Positions 1-8,838 of a stretch of DNA of 33,024 nt are shown in pieces. The notes beneath the pieces are model-generated. The model was not told the origin of the DNA, ran no database searches, and saw only the letters and a program-made list of their open reading frames with translations. The DNA lies in assembly GCA_001970855.1 (NCBI GenBank), contig LSSN01004732.1, positions 1-33,024 on the forward strand, read 5' to 3'. Both the position numbers and the translations under genes were made by a program. This DNA is from Smittium culicis (taxonomy: Eukaryota; Kickxellomycota; Harpellomycetes; Harpellales; Legeriomycetaceae). Positions within the stretch are counted from its first letter, which is position 1, and every line of letters begins with the position of its first letter.

Positions 1-34
<34 letters not shown>
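1..34. repeat. Poly-T homopolymer at window edge
   Basis: The window opens with 34 consecutive T residues. This could be a genuine homopolymer, the poly-A tail of a reverse-oriented retroposed sequence, or the edge of an assembled contig. Nothing downstream to about position 1030 reads as coding, so no retroposed gene can be named. Confidence 0.8.
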
Positions 35-42
<8 letters not shown>

Positions 43-1039
43 CCTGTTTTGTCTTTGATGGATGATGGTTGGAATTATCTTTGATTATGCAACGAGTACT
101 TAAATCTATTATAATTTTTTTCTTTTACCAACTTATATTCTTATTGCCATGGATTTATATAAAATTTTCATTTGAAGTTCTTTTAAAATTAAATAAATTT
201 CTTAAATATAGCTAATAAAAGACATTGATTATCCCAATATAATATTGTTATTATTATTATGTATAATTCTAAAGAATGTTAACCTCTTCAAAAATAATTT
301 CATTTTTTCTCGTTACAGTAGTTAAAAACATTCTAAACCCAATACTGTTAATTTGCGAAGAGTATTAATTAAAAGATTCAGCTAACTAAGACATATATAT
401 TAGATTTTTTTTTTTGAATAATATAATACGTAAATAGAAACTGTGAGCTACAGTAATGAGAAAAATAATACTTTTTTCTGTTTTAAACGTTTTCAAATAG
501 GACCCGAATCATTTAGCTCAATTTTTTTATAAGCCTATATTCAGATTATACATTCTTTTTTTTATTCCCAGTTTTACCCAGAAAATTTTCTATTTCTATG
601 TTTTATTCTTATTAAGAATTCGCAGAGTGCTGGATTGCAAATCCCAAACACATTTATGCCTTTTTTTATGCATTTATTTATCATTTTTAATTGGACATTT
701 TAGAGCTCTATTTCCAACAGTTTATAATGAAAAAAATAAAAGAGTAATATCTGACAAATATTTTTGGTGAAGTAATATGGGTGATTCTTTATGAAGAGGT
801 CATTTTATAGTGTATAGAGTTTCAGAGTATAAAATCGCATAAAAAATAAACGGCCAATGAGTAGAATAATTTACTTTTTTTATCAAATAAAATTTATAAT
901 TGAAACGAGGAAATAGAAAAATCAAAATGCCTGTTTTGCTCCGCCAATAATACTTACAAAAAGTGATTATACAGGCCAATAACATTAAACTGCAACAAAG
1001 TGCTCTCTTCGTTCAGAGTCTCCCATATGTATAATCAAT
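35..1039. other. AT-rich intergenic stretch, no gene seen
   Basis: About 1 kb of AT-rich sequence dense in stop codons on both strands. The one short open frame here (minus strand, 800-985, 61 codons) has no recognisable motif and a composition expected by chance. I see no RNA gene and no MITE ends until about 1040. Confidence 0.6.
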
Positions 1040-1125
1040 TTCGGTAGACTATTTTTGATCTACTGAACAGGAATTCACACTTTTGAAAAAGGCCATTTTT
1101 GATCTACCTCCCGGGAAAGGGTTAA
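1040..1125 (-). repeat. MITE fragment, left end, minus orientation
   Basis: The right edge is a TTAA (1122-1125) preceded by the family terminus (CGGGAAAGGG). Inside it is the subterminal GTAGA/TCTAC palindrome typical of the family's left end. A second copy of that palindrome lies at 1043-1062, so the fragment looks rearranged. The rest of the element is missing. Confidence 0.55.
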
Positions 1126-1431
1126 GAAATATCATATGGGATATTCTTCGGAGAAGCGGAACTTTTTTTCTTATAAATTCTATTTGCTAGTATGTTTTAG
1201 GGTAAACTATTGGTTGTATCAAGTAAACCATTCGATGATAAACTCTAAATTGAATTATAATTAAAAGTAATGCTGAAAAATAGTGAAAACTTATTGGCAA
1301 AAGTTCTGCTCCTCCAAATAAAATCCCATATAAAATAATGCTGATCATTACTTTAAATTGATTATATGCAAATGATTATTATAGATATTTAATTATCGAA
1401 GATTAAATATAGTTAGCGATGGCTCTATAAT

Positions 1432-1625
1432 TTAACCCTTTCACGTGCAGAAGACTATATTTGGTCCTCTAATTATAGCCAACTATATTCAATGAAAATT
1501 GACTAATTCCGAGATCATAAGAGATATTGGCATATGATATTATAGCAGCAAATAATAAAATTGATATAAATCATATACGAATCAAAAATTGATATTTTTA
1601 AGAGTGCTGGACGGGAAAGGGTTAA
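1432..1625 (+). mobile_element. TTAA-flanked MITE, subfamily A, full length
   Basis: A 194-bp element bounded by TTAA on both sides. The left end begins TTAACCCTTTCACG and the right end finishes CGGGAAAGGGTTAA, giving inverted termini of about 12-14 bp. Internal landmarks shared with other subfamily A copies are ATAGCCAAC, TCAATGAAAAT, AATTCCGAG, AGCAAATAATAAA and an AGAGTGCTGG block next to the right end. It has no coding capacity, so it is non-autonomous. The TTAA target and CCCTTT start resemble piggyBac-superfamily elements. Confidence 0.85.
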
Positions 1626-1633
1626 GTGTTTTG

Positions 1634-1829
1634 CTAAACATTTCTATGGCAAACAGCTTACGCTTGATAAAAAATCATAATTGGATAAGCCTATTATAAA
1701 TCATCATTTATTAGGTAAGCTAAGTAACAGCAAATAAAAAATTAGCATACTAAATTGATTTATCATTTTGTCACTTAGTTGGATAATTTTGGTAGTTCAA
1801 ATAAGGCCAGCCGCACTAGAAAGGGTTAA
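1634..1829 (-). mobile_element. MITE, subfamily B, full length, minus orientation
   Basis: A 196-bp element. Its plus-strand right edge is AAAGGGTTAA, with the TTAA at 1826-1829. Read on the minus strand it matches the copy at 2522-2720: TTAACCCTTTC, a GGTTGGCC-like block, a TGAACTACCAAAATTATCCAAC-type block, and CCAATTATGATTTTTTAT near the far end. The far terminus has decayed (CTAAACATTTC in place of TTAACCCTTTC). Confidence 0.75.
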
Positions 1830-1918
1830 CCCTTTCCCATCTAACAATCTATAAATAATGAATTTTTTGATTCGATTATGATTTATAAATCAAGTATATT
1901 ATTTGCTAATATTTTACT
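1826..1918 (-). repeat. MITE fragment, subfamily A right end, minus orientation
   Basis: It begins at the TTAA shared with the preceding element, followed by CCCTTTCCC and the subfamily A right half read backwards (GATTCGATTATGATTTATAA, then TATTATTTGC). The left half is missing, and the sequence runs directly into another element end at about 1919. Confidence 0.65.
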
Positions 1919-1975
1919 TGAACCCTTTCCTGTCCGACACTATTTATAAAAAATTAGATTTAAGAGTAGTTTTAA
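1919..1975 (-). repeat. MITE end fragment abutting the next copy
   Basis: It starts TGAACCCTTTCCTGTCCGAC, a mutated right terminus in minus orientation, and ends at the TTAA (1972-1975) that begins the next full copy. About 50 bp remain. Confidence 0.5.
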
Positions 1976-2167
1976 CCCTTTCACGGGCAGTAGACTATTT
2001 TTGATCACAAAATAATATCAAATTAAATTTATTAAAATACTTTAATCCAGAGATCTTAATAATTATTGGATAGTTGTAATATAACTGCAAATAATTAATT
2101 TACTTATCAAACACTGACGAATCATTAAATTTAATAATTTAAAGAGTGTTGGACGGGAAAGGGTTAA
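1972..2167 (+). mobile_element. TTAA-flanked MITE, subfamily A, full length
   Basis: A 196-bp element bounded by TTAA at 1972-1975 and 2164-2167. The left terminus is TTAACCCTTTCACGGGCAG, followed by TAGACTATTTTTGATC. The right terminus is GTTGGACGGGAAAGGGTTAA. The terminal inverted repeats are well preserved. It shares its left TTAA with a fragment of an older copy. Confidence 0.88.
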
Positions 2168-2232
2168 TTTATAAATAAGTTTATATTCTGGTGCTCTTTT
2201 TCAACAAACCATTGCTTCTCAAGGCCTCGTAA

Positions 2233-2430
2233 TTAGCCCTATCCCGCGCAGTAGACTATTTTTGATCTACAAAATATACCTAACTGAATTCGTTAAAAAT
2301 AATTTAATTCTGAGATATTAAATTATATTGGTATACTGTAGCTAAGCAACAAATAATAGATTTCATTATAAACGATAAGCGAATCATAATTTTGATTTCT
2401 TTTAAAGAGTGCTGGAAGGGAAAATGATAA
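2233..2430 (+). mobile_element. MITE, subfamily A, degenerate ends
   Basis: It matches the family along its length (GCAGTAGACTATTTTTGATC near the left, AAAGAGTGCTGG near the right). The termini have drifted: left TTAGCCCTATCCCGCGC, right AAGGGAAAATGATAA. The TTAA is lost on both sides, so this is an older insertion. Confidence 0.75.
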
Positions 2431-2441
2431 AGTATTTTACT

Positions 2442-2500
2442 GGAATCAATTGGCTATATTTGGTAGACAAAAAATAGTCTATATCCAGTGAAAGAATTAA
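2442..2500 (-). repeat. MITE left-end fragment, minus orientation
   Basis: Read on the minus strand it starts TTAATTCTTTCACTGGA and continues into TAGACTATTTTTTGTC and CAAATATAGCCAA, the left quarter of subfamily A. It ends at the TTAA (2497-2500) shared with the next fragment. Confidence 0.6.
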
Positions 2501-2525
2501 CCCTTTCGCATTCAACGCTCTTTAA
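2497..2525 (-). repeat. MITE terminal stub between two TTAA sites
   Basis: TTAACCCTTTCGCATTCAAC followed by GCTCTTTAA: the last ~25 bp of a subfamily A right end in minus orientation. A full subfamily B copy begins in its TTAA at 2522-2525. Confidence 0.5.
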
Positions 2526-2720
2526 CCCTTTCAGGGGCGGTTGGCCTTTTTTGAACTACCAAAATTATCCAACCAAACGGCAAAAATATAAATCAATATA
2601 AGATAATAATAAATTATTGGATAGTAAATTATAAACATCCAATAACAAATGAATATAATATTACTAGTCCAATTATGATTTTTTATTAAGTTTAAGACTG
2701 CTTGCCCCGGAAAGGGTTAA
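2522..2720 (+). mobile_element. TTAA-flanked MITE, subfamily B, full length
   Basis: A 199-bp element. The left end is TTAACCCTTTCAGGGGCGGT and the right end is TGCCCCGGAAAGGGTTAA, so the inverted termini extend to about 18 bp with few mismatches. Its interior (AATTATCCAACC, CCAATTATGATTTTTTAT) matches 1634-1829 but not subfamily A. It shares its right TTAA (2717-2720) with the next element. Confidence 0.85.
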
Positions 2721-2909
2721 CTCTTTCTGTGGTGGTAGACTATTTTTGACCCACCAGGTATAGCCAACAGCGTTCAATGAAAATCGATTAATTCCGACAT
2801 TAAGAATTATTGGTTTATTATTGGATAATAGCAAATTTTAAATTTCATTATTAATATATTCGAGTCAATAAATTGATTTTTTCAAAGAGTGTTGTACGGG
2901 AAAGGTTAA
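2717..2909 (+). mobile_element. TTAA-flanked MITE, subfamily A, full length
   Basis: It starts in the TTAA that ends the preceding subfamily B copy (TTAACTCTTTCTGTGG) and ends GTACGGGAAAGGTTAA, with one G lost from the right terminus. The interior has TAGACTATTTTTGACC, ATAGCCAACAGCGTTCAATG and AAAGAGTGTTG. Confidence 0.82.
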
Positions 2910-3759
2910 AGGCGTATATACAATAACATAATAAAAATTCAAATTGATTTTTTTTTTAGTTTATTATGATCAATAGACCTTTTTCTATAAATAAAGCTCA
3001 ATAGTACCAGTGTTTAATGTTTTTAATCTCCAGTCTCGCTTCTATTAATAACGTTCATTAGAAATGCTATTTACTTAAATATCTATTAAACATATTAAGG
3101 TTCTTACTAAAGGAGTTGCTTTTTTGCAGCATAGTATCATTGAGCCACATATTATTAATTTAATATGACATTGGACGAATTCAGCATGAGGTTCTATTTT
3201 TAGTTTATTTTATATTTTAAAACTATTATATGCCAAATAAAATAGAATACACTCTTCATTGGATGAAAAATAAATATGAAATTTATTGCACTCTAACTCA
3301 TTTGTATAAGCGCTCTCTTAGTAAATAAACCCTAAACGTTATATGGAAACTATTTCAAGATTAGAGTATTTTCATATATATTTTTTCTACTCAAAATCTA
3401 TGATTTTAATTTTAATCGCATTAAAAATAATCGTTGAAAATACTTTCCAATTTAACTATAATTTAAAGATGCTTTAGCAAATGAAATAGCTAGTAAAAAT
3501 AACTTCAGCTCTCAGAATAACCTATATAGTATATAATTGAATATATTTTACTTGTTATCCAGTAGTTATTTCAAACTAAAGTCAGATAGTATCATTTTAA
3601 TAATATTTATTTTTATAAACTCTAGGCGCTTTTATTGTACATTAAAATTGAGATCTGCTCGAAAAAATAAATAAAATTAAAAATAATAATTTATAAATTG
3701 GAGTCCAATAAGAAAATATTCGGATTCATAAAAGAGAGTGGCGATTCTCTAAAACCTTA
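2910..3759. other. AT-rich spacer, no gene seen
   Basis: About 850 bp with frequent stops in all frames. I find no MITE ends, no RNA gene and no splice-bounded coding segment that I can defend. Confidence 0.55.
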
Positions 3760-3956
3760 TTAACTCTATCAGGGGCGGTTGGTTATTTTTGTTCCTCCTT
3801 AATTATCCAATAAATTAGAATATTGATAAAACAATATTCTATCATCAACAGTTATTGGTTATATAATATTTTTAGTCAGTATTTTGTATATGTTTCTTGG
3901 ATAAACCATTATGGGTTTATATTAGGCTAAAGAGTGTTGACCCCAGAAAGGGTTAA
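3760..3956 (+). mobile_element. TTAA-flanked MITE, subfamily B, full length
   Basis: A 197-bp element bounded by TTAA at 3760-3763 and 3953-3956. The left end is TTAACTCTATCAGGGGCGGT and the right end is TTGACCCCAGAAAGGGTTAA. AATTATCCAATAAA marks subfamily B. It is the insertion nearest to the GDSL-family gene, about 430 bp upstream of its start codon. Confidence 0.8.
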
Positions 3957-4285
3957 TTAGAGGATATTGATATACTTTCTATAACATATAAACCATAATC
4001 ACAATTAGTATTTGATGTAAATTTTTTTTTTTTAAAAAATCAAACCAGTTAAAACTAACGTGATTTTAAATTATTTTATAATAAATAGTATATTCGTCAC
4101 ATTATTATTTTTAAACTTCTATTTATAAAAGCCATTAGGCTTTAGTCGCTATTTATAGTGAAAATTATTCGGAATATTTCCAGATTATCTGGGTTTGGGA
4201 GTTTTTATTCCTTTTAATGAGTATATACCATTTAATAACCTGAAAAAAAATCAGATTGAGGATTTATCCAAATAAGATCTAGAAG

Positions 4286-4293
4286 TATAAAAA
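4286..4293 (+). promoter_or_regulatory. Possible TATA box upstream of the GDSL-family gene
   Basis: TATAAAAA lies about 97 bp upstream of the ATG at 4390, a plausible distance for a core promoter with a short leader. In sequence this AT-rich such a match occurs often by chance, and a second TATAAAAA-like run lies closer to the start (about 4363). Confidence 0.35.
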
Positions 4294-4389
4294 GACAATA
4301 TTAGTAGAATACAAGTCTGAGTCATAAATCGCATTAAAAACAGCACACACAATTTTCAGCTTTTATAAAAAAAATTCAACGGTTAAAAA

Positions 4390-5481
4390 ATGAAATTTGA
4401 AATATTTTGCTCATTTTCAGTAATTGCACTTACTTCGGTATTTGCAGCACCACCATCTATGATTGCTTTCGGAGATAATCTAATAACATTCGACGACTAT
4501 AGCAATGCTGACTCTGATATGCCCTACTATAAAGGAGGAAGAACAAATGGTCCAGTATGGAGTCAGTATGCCTCTTACTTTTCTGGAAGAAAGCTTATTA
4601 GTTATGCTGTTTCAAACTCAGTTTCAAATAACACATTCATCCAGCAAAATGCTAATGTTACTGTAGAAGCTCAGAGCTTTATTGAACAAGTCGACTCGTA
4701 TAAAAAAACATTCGATGGTATTAATAAGGACGGTATAGCAAACGATACAGTAATAATTTCTGCTGGCTTTAATGATATAATGCTTCTTCAAGAAAAAATA
4801 ATTAAAAATCCGCCAAAATATCTCAATGTTGTAGATAAAATAGCAGATACAATTATTGAAGGTATTACCAAGCTAGAGGACATGGGATACCTTAACTTTA
4901 TTGTAACTACTATCCCAAGATTCTCTATTCTTCCAAAGTTTGCAAGCTTACCTTCTAGAACAGGTTTAGGACTAGACTATGTGACAGATTATGTTAATAT
5001 TAAATTATTGCGCTATCTTTATGGGAATAAATATAGCAAATCAAAAACTAGAAAAAACTTCGTTTTGGACTTTTTTGGATTTAACAACAACTATATGGTT
5101 GAGAAAAAAATGCTCAAGTTAGTCGGAGTGACTAATTATGGTTCAGCTTGCTATAGCGCAAAATCCAATTCAACAATCCTTCCAACATGTAAAGATCCAC
5201 GAAATTTCTTCTTCTTCGATGACATCAATCCAACTACAGTTATTCACGCATTATACGGCGCCATAACGTCTGATGTTCTAAATGGAAAGAGTTTCATCTT
5301 TACAAATAGCTATTACAAAAAAATGATTGATAGATATAGCATTAATAGCATATACACTAACAGCACTGATAACAACTATCTTAACTCCACAGTAATAAAT
5401 GCTATCGAAGAACTCAGCATGAACCGTATGCAAGCTGTCCAGGCTTCACAGACAATCTTTGAAGAAAAAAACCAATTATAA
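4390..5481 (+). CDS. Secreted GDSL/SGNH-family protein, predicted catalytically inactive
   Basis: A single-exon, 363-codon gene. Residues 1-19 form a signal peptide (short polar start, hydrophobic core, FAA then PP), so the product is probably secreted. The body has the order of GDSL-family blocks: FGDN at 27-30, a NGPVW segment at 53-57, a YAVSNSVSNN segment near 72-81, GFND at 126-129 and FDDINPT near 276-282. In active relatives block I is GDS with Ser as nucleophile, the third segment is usually AVGGA with an oxyanion Gly, and the last block is DxxHPT with the catalytic His. Here Ser is Asn30, the Gly pair is Ser-Asn, and the His is Asn280. Only the GxND block and Asp277 remain. Several N-x-S/T sites fit secretion. 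The reading frame is intact, which argues for a conserved non-enzymatic role (binding, decoy or structural) rather than a pseudogene. Fold assignment is fairly secure; loss of activity is inferred. Confidence 0.85.
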   Translation: MKFEIFCSFSVIALTSVFAAPPSMIAFGDNLITFDDYSNADSDMPYYKGGRTNGPVWSQYASYFSGRKLISYAVSNSVSNNTFIQQNANVTVEAQSFIEQVDSYKKTFDGINKDGIANDTVIISAGFNDIMLLQEKIIKNPPKYLNVVDKIADTIIEGITKLEDMGYLNFIVTTIPRFSILPKFASLPSRTGLGLDYVTDYVNIKLLRYLYGNKYSKSKTRKNFVLDFFGFNNNYMVEKKMLKLVGVTNYGSACYSAKSNSTILPTCKDPRNFFFFDDINPTTVIHALYGAITSDVLNGKSFIFTNSYYKKMIDRYSINSIYTNSTDNNYLNSTVINAIEELSMNRMQAVQASQTIFEEKNQL

Positions 5482-6707
5482 AGCCATCAGTTATAATAGT
5501 AGATCACTTTCTTTAGTATATTTTATATTATAACAAAATAAACTATAATTGCACACTATTACTAAACCTGCTAACATTTTTGTAAAAAAAATATCATCAA
5601 TAAAAAGATATTTTCAAGTCTTTTTGCAAAATATAATAAGTTGGAATAAAATAATTTTTTAGTTACCTATTTTAGTAAGAAATAAAAACATTGTAAATTT
5701 TTTATTAAATGAACCAATTAAACTCAAAAATGATATTTTTATGATATAATGAATATAAAAGTTATTAAAAAAATGCAAGTATCCATCTAATTACTATTCT
5801 ATAAATTTAATTATAGGAATATAAGTATTTATATTTGAATGCGAATGCGAATTTTATTACGATTAAATATAATTTTATTTAGAATCTGATTGATTGAGTC
5901 ATTTTACAGACCATCAAAAAATAGCATAAAAAACCGATAAAGTGATTCAACAACAGAAAAAAGGTGATAAAGCGCTATTAACCAAAACACTCTGAGACAA
6001 AAAAAAAAGCGCTATTTACCAACAAAATAAGCCTATCAAATTTAGAATTTAAGTGCTTAGAAAAATATAAATTTCACTTTTGTACAGCCAAAAATATTAA
6101 CCAGTTATCTGTTCAATTCAGAAGCAATTAGTTACGATCAATTTTTCTCTTGTATCAGAACTTCTACATATTTTTATAGTTTATATATTACGATTAAAAT
6201 ATTAGATATAGAATTTTATGTTTTTTTTTTATATTTACGACAAAAATAGTTAATGATTATATTTGGTTTTAAAAATCGGTCAGATAATAACTCTGAAGTT
6301 ATTATATATAAGTAATATTTTTGGAAACGGGTTTATGTAACCAGAATGAAATTTCAATGACCTTAGCTCAAGTAGAAATTTTAGTTGAATTTATTAAAGT
6401 TAATACATGTTTTTGAAAGAATAAAATCATCGCTTTCGTGATAAAATGCTCTGGAAATAATTTAAAATGATATTCACTATCTTTGACGATTACAGATTTT
6501 TATTTGCTTAAAATTTTTATTTGTTTAAAATTTTTATTCTGCCAGTAGTATTTATATATTTGAATTAAAACAATCTATAAATTATTTAGTTGGAAAATAT
6601 TTGAATGCTAAAAAAACACTAGTAGTCTATGAAAGCTAAAATTACAAAATTTCACAAAGCGTCGTATAAACCTCAATGGATAAATTAAAATACAGGAAAG
6701 ATTTTCT
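5482..6707. other. AT-rich intergenic stretch, no gene seen
   Basis: About 1.2 kb downstream of the GDSL-family gene. Apart from the candidate polyadenylation signal I see no coding segment, RNA gene or MITE. A short direct repeat around AAAGCGCTAT occurs at about 5958 and 6008. Confidence 0.55.
5537..5542 (+). terminator. Candidate polyadenylation signal of the GDSL-family gene
   Basis: AATAAA lies 56 bp after the stop codon at 5481, a reasonable place for a cleavage/polyadenylation signal. The AT-rich context makes chance matches common. Confidence 0.35.
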
Positions 6708-6903
6708 TTAACCCTTTCCCGGGCGGTAGACTATTTTTGTTTACCAAATATAGCCAACAAAATTAAGTTAAAATACTACAATTCTGAGGCTTCAAGAAAT
6801 ATTGATATATTTTAAAATAATAAAAAATAATAAATCTGCTTATAAATCATAAACGAAACATAAAATTGATTTTTTTAAATAGTGCTGGTCCGGAAAGGGT
6901 TAA
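6708..6903 (+). mobile_element. TTAA-flanked MITE, subfamily A, full length
   Basis: A 196-bp element with TTAA at 6708-6711 and 6900-6903. The left end is TTAACCCTTTCCCGGGCGGT and the right end is GGTCCGGAAAGGGTTAA. The interior has GTAGACTATTTTTG, AATATAGCCAACAAAATTAA and AAATAGTGCTGG. It has one of the best-preserved left ends in the window. Confidence 0.87.
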
Positions 6904-6921
6904 AAATACCTGTCTCTTTCG

Positions 6922-7117
6922 TTAATCCTTTCATAGGAGGTGTACTGTTTTTGATCCACTAAATATAACCAACAGCGTTCAATTAAAATACTTTAATTCC
7001 AAAGCCTTAAGAAGTATTGGTTTTTTCTAAATAACAGCAAATAATAAACTTGCTTGTAAATCATAAACGAATCATTAAATACATTTTTATAAAGACTAAT
7101 GTACGGGAAAGGGTTAA
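6922..7117 (+). mobile_element. TTAA-flanked MITE, subfamily A, full length
   Basis: A second 196-bp copy only 18 bp after the previous one and in the same orientation. TTAA lies at 6922-6925 and 7114-7117. The left terminus is slightly decayed (TTAATCCTTTCATAGGAGGT); the right (GTACGGGAAAGGGTTAA) is intact. Confidence 0.85.
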
Positions 7118-8838
7118 GGCATTCAGGTTTCAATTGTTGAAATGACTATACCCTTTGTTTAATTTTAATTGTCTTATATTTTATAAGGATAATTATCATT
7201 AAAAAAAGATTACATTGCAACAATGCATTATTAAATAAACAAATGAAATTGATAGGAACTAAATAACCTAAAGATTTAACGCAGTTTTGTACTATTACTA
7301 TTTCTCAAATTTGGTTACTCTATCAATGATAAGGATTTTGAAAATGCTTGTGGAAAATTAATCATAAATAATTTCATTCAATTTCATTGTAGTTTTCAAT
7401 GTATAAAGAACAATTGTAACTAGATAAGTGCAAGGTACCTAGCTAGGACAGGATGTATTTTTTTTTTAATTTCTTTAAATAAATTCTTTTTATGCTCATG
7501 TACAATTAAAAGAATGACACAGTAATAAGAATCAAACTATGTGCAAGTATTTTGAAATGATTTTTACAATATCTTTTAATTTTAATTCGTCTATTTGTGT
7601 TGTGGCTTTTCAAGAAAATATAAAATATTTAGGCTTTCAGTGAATTATCATTTAGCCATTAGAGTCCAAATATTACCACCATTAAACACTCCTAGAATAG
7701 TAAATTTCATACAGATATAAACTTATTCGTTTATTTGATAACTATAACATACAAAAAAGCAAATTAAAAACGTTTCGAATTTTTATTTAGTTGTGTTTTT
7801 AAGATTTAGCACCAATTCTTAAAGTATAGTCGAGTACACAATGAGTATAAATAAAAAAAATGTACCTCAAGTTGGGAAAATCAGAATTTAGTTATAAATA
7901 AAAATCGCCAATGTTCAGCGAGTCTTTTTTAATTGCTTTTTCTTTATTAATCAGAGCTAAATTAATTGTAAATAAAGTTACTCGAGTAAGTAAAAGAAAC
8001 GTTTAACTAAAGATTCCCAACGCAAAAGCCTATCCGAATAGTTTTTGTTAAATGAATTATTCATTCCAATACTTTAATACACAAAATTTATGAAGAAAAT
8101 AAAAAGTCTCATGCAACTATCCATATTTGTTACGTTTAGAGAGCATCGATTCTAATTGCTAGAATAATAAATCAAACAAACATTTTATTTTACATTATAC
8201 ATACCAATCATTTTAATAAATGTATTTGGATTCCATAAAATGAATTTGATATTATGCTTTGATGTAGAAAAAAGTTAGAATACAAAATCACGATTAGAAA
8301 TCTTAATAAAAACGAACCTTTTTCAAGTTTTTAGATACATCAATACTAACTTATTCTTTAAAAAAAAACTCCTAGCGTTCTTAATTCTAGAAGTTGGATT
8401 TATTCCTAATTTATTATCGAAATTAACATTTTAAACATATTATTATTCGCGTTTTATTAAATTTATAAGCTAATATATATTCTATTTAGACAAGATTGAT
8501 TAATTAGCTTTACCAAGTTGTATTCTTTAGCAATCCAGGAGACCAATTTTGAATAATATAGACATTCCTGGCCCAAGGTACGCTATGACTAATAAATATA
8601 ATTTATTCGCATTTAGAAAAATAATTGCTTTATGAAGCAGTACCAAAATACTCAATGAGTATAATCCATATAAAATTAGAATACCAAGATTTATTTTTAT
8701 TTTTAAAAAGAATGCTGAGGTTTTAATTAGAATATTTTTTTATAAAAATAATGACTTTGGAAAGGGTTTTTTATTTATATAGATAATTTCTGACAAACGA
8801 ATAGAGGGCAACCCGAATTATTTCTTTTCTTTCTTGAG
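7118..8838. other. AT-rich intergenic stretch upstream of the 689-aa gene
   Basis: About 1.7 kb without a gene I can support. Immediately before the next start codon lies a pyrimidine-rich tract (about 8820-8836) ending in TTGAG. It could be a pyrimidine-rich leader, as is common before fungal start codons, or the 3' splice site of an unseen upstream intron. Confidence 0.5.

Noticed and set aside
800..985. 61-codon minus-strand frame near the start of the window
   Set aside because: Short, with no motif, no supporting neighbours and AT-driven composition; it is not distinguishable from chance.
5958..6020. Direct repeat around AAAGCGCTATT
   Set aside because: Two short matches only, without boundaries or further copies; this is probably chance or a minor local duplication.
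1432..7117. Telomere-like or LTR identity for the TTAACCCTTTC motifs
   Set aside because: The motifs occur singly as inverted ends of ~196-bp units, not as tandem hexamers, and the units lack LTR features.
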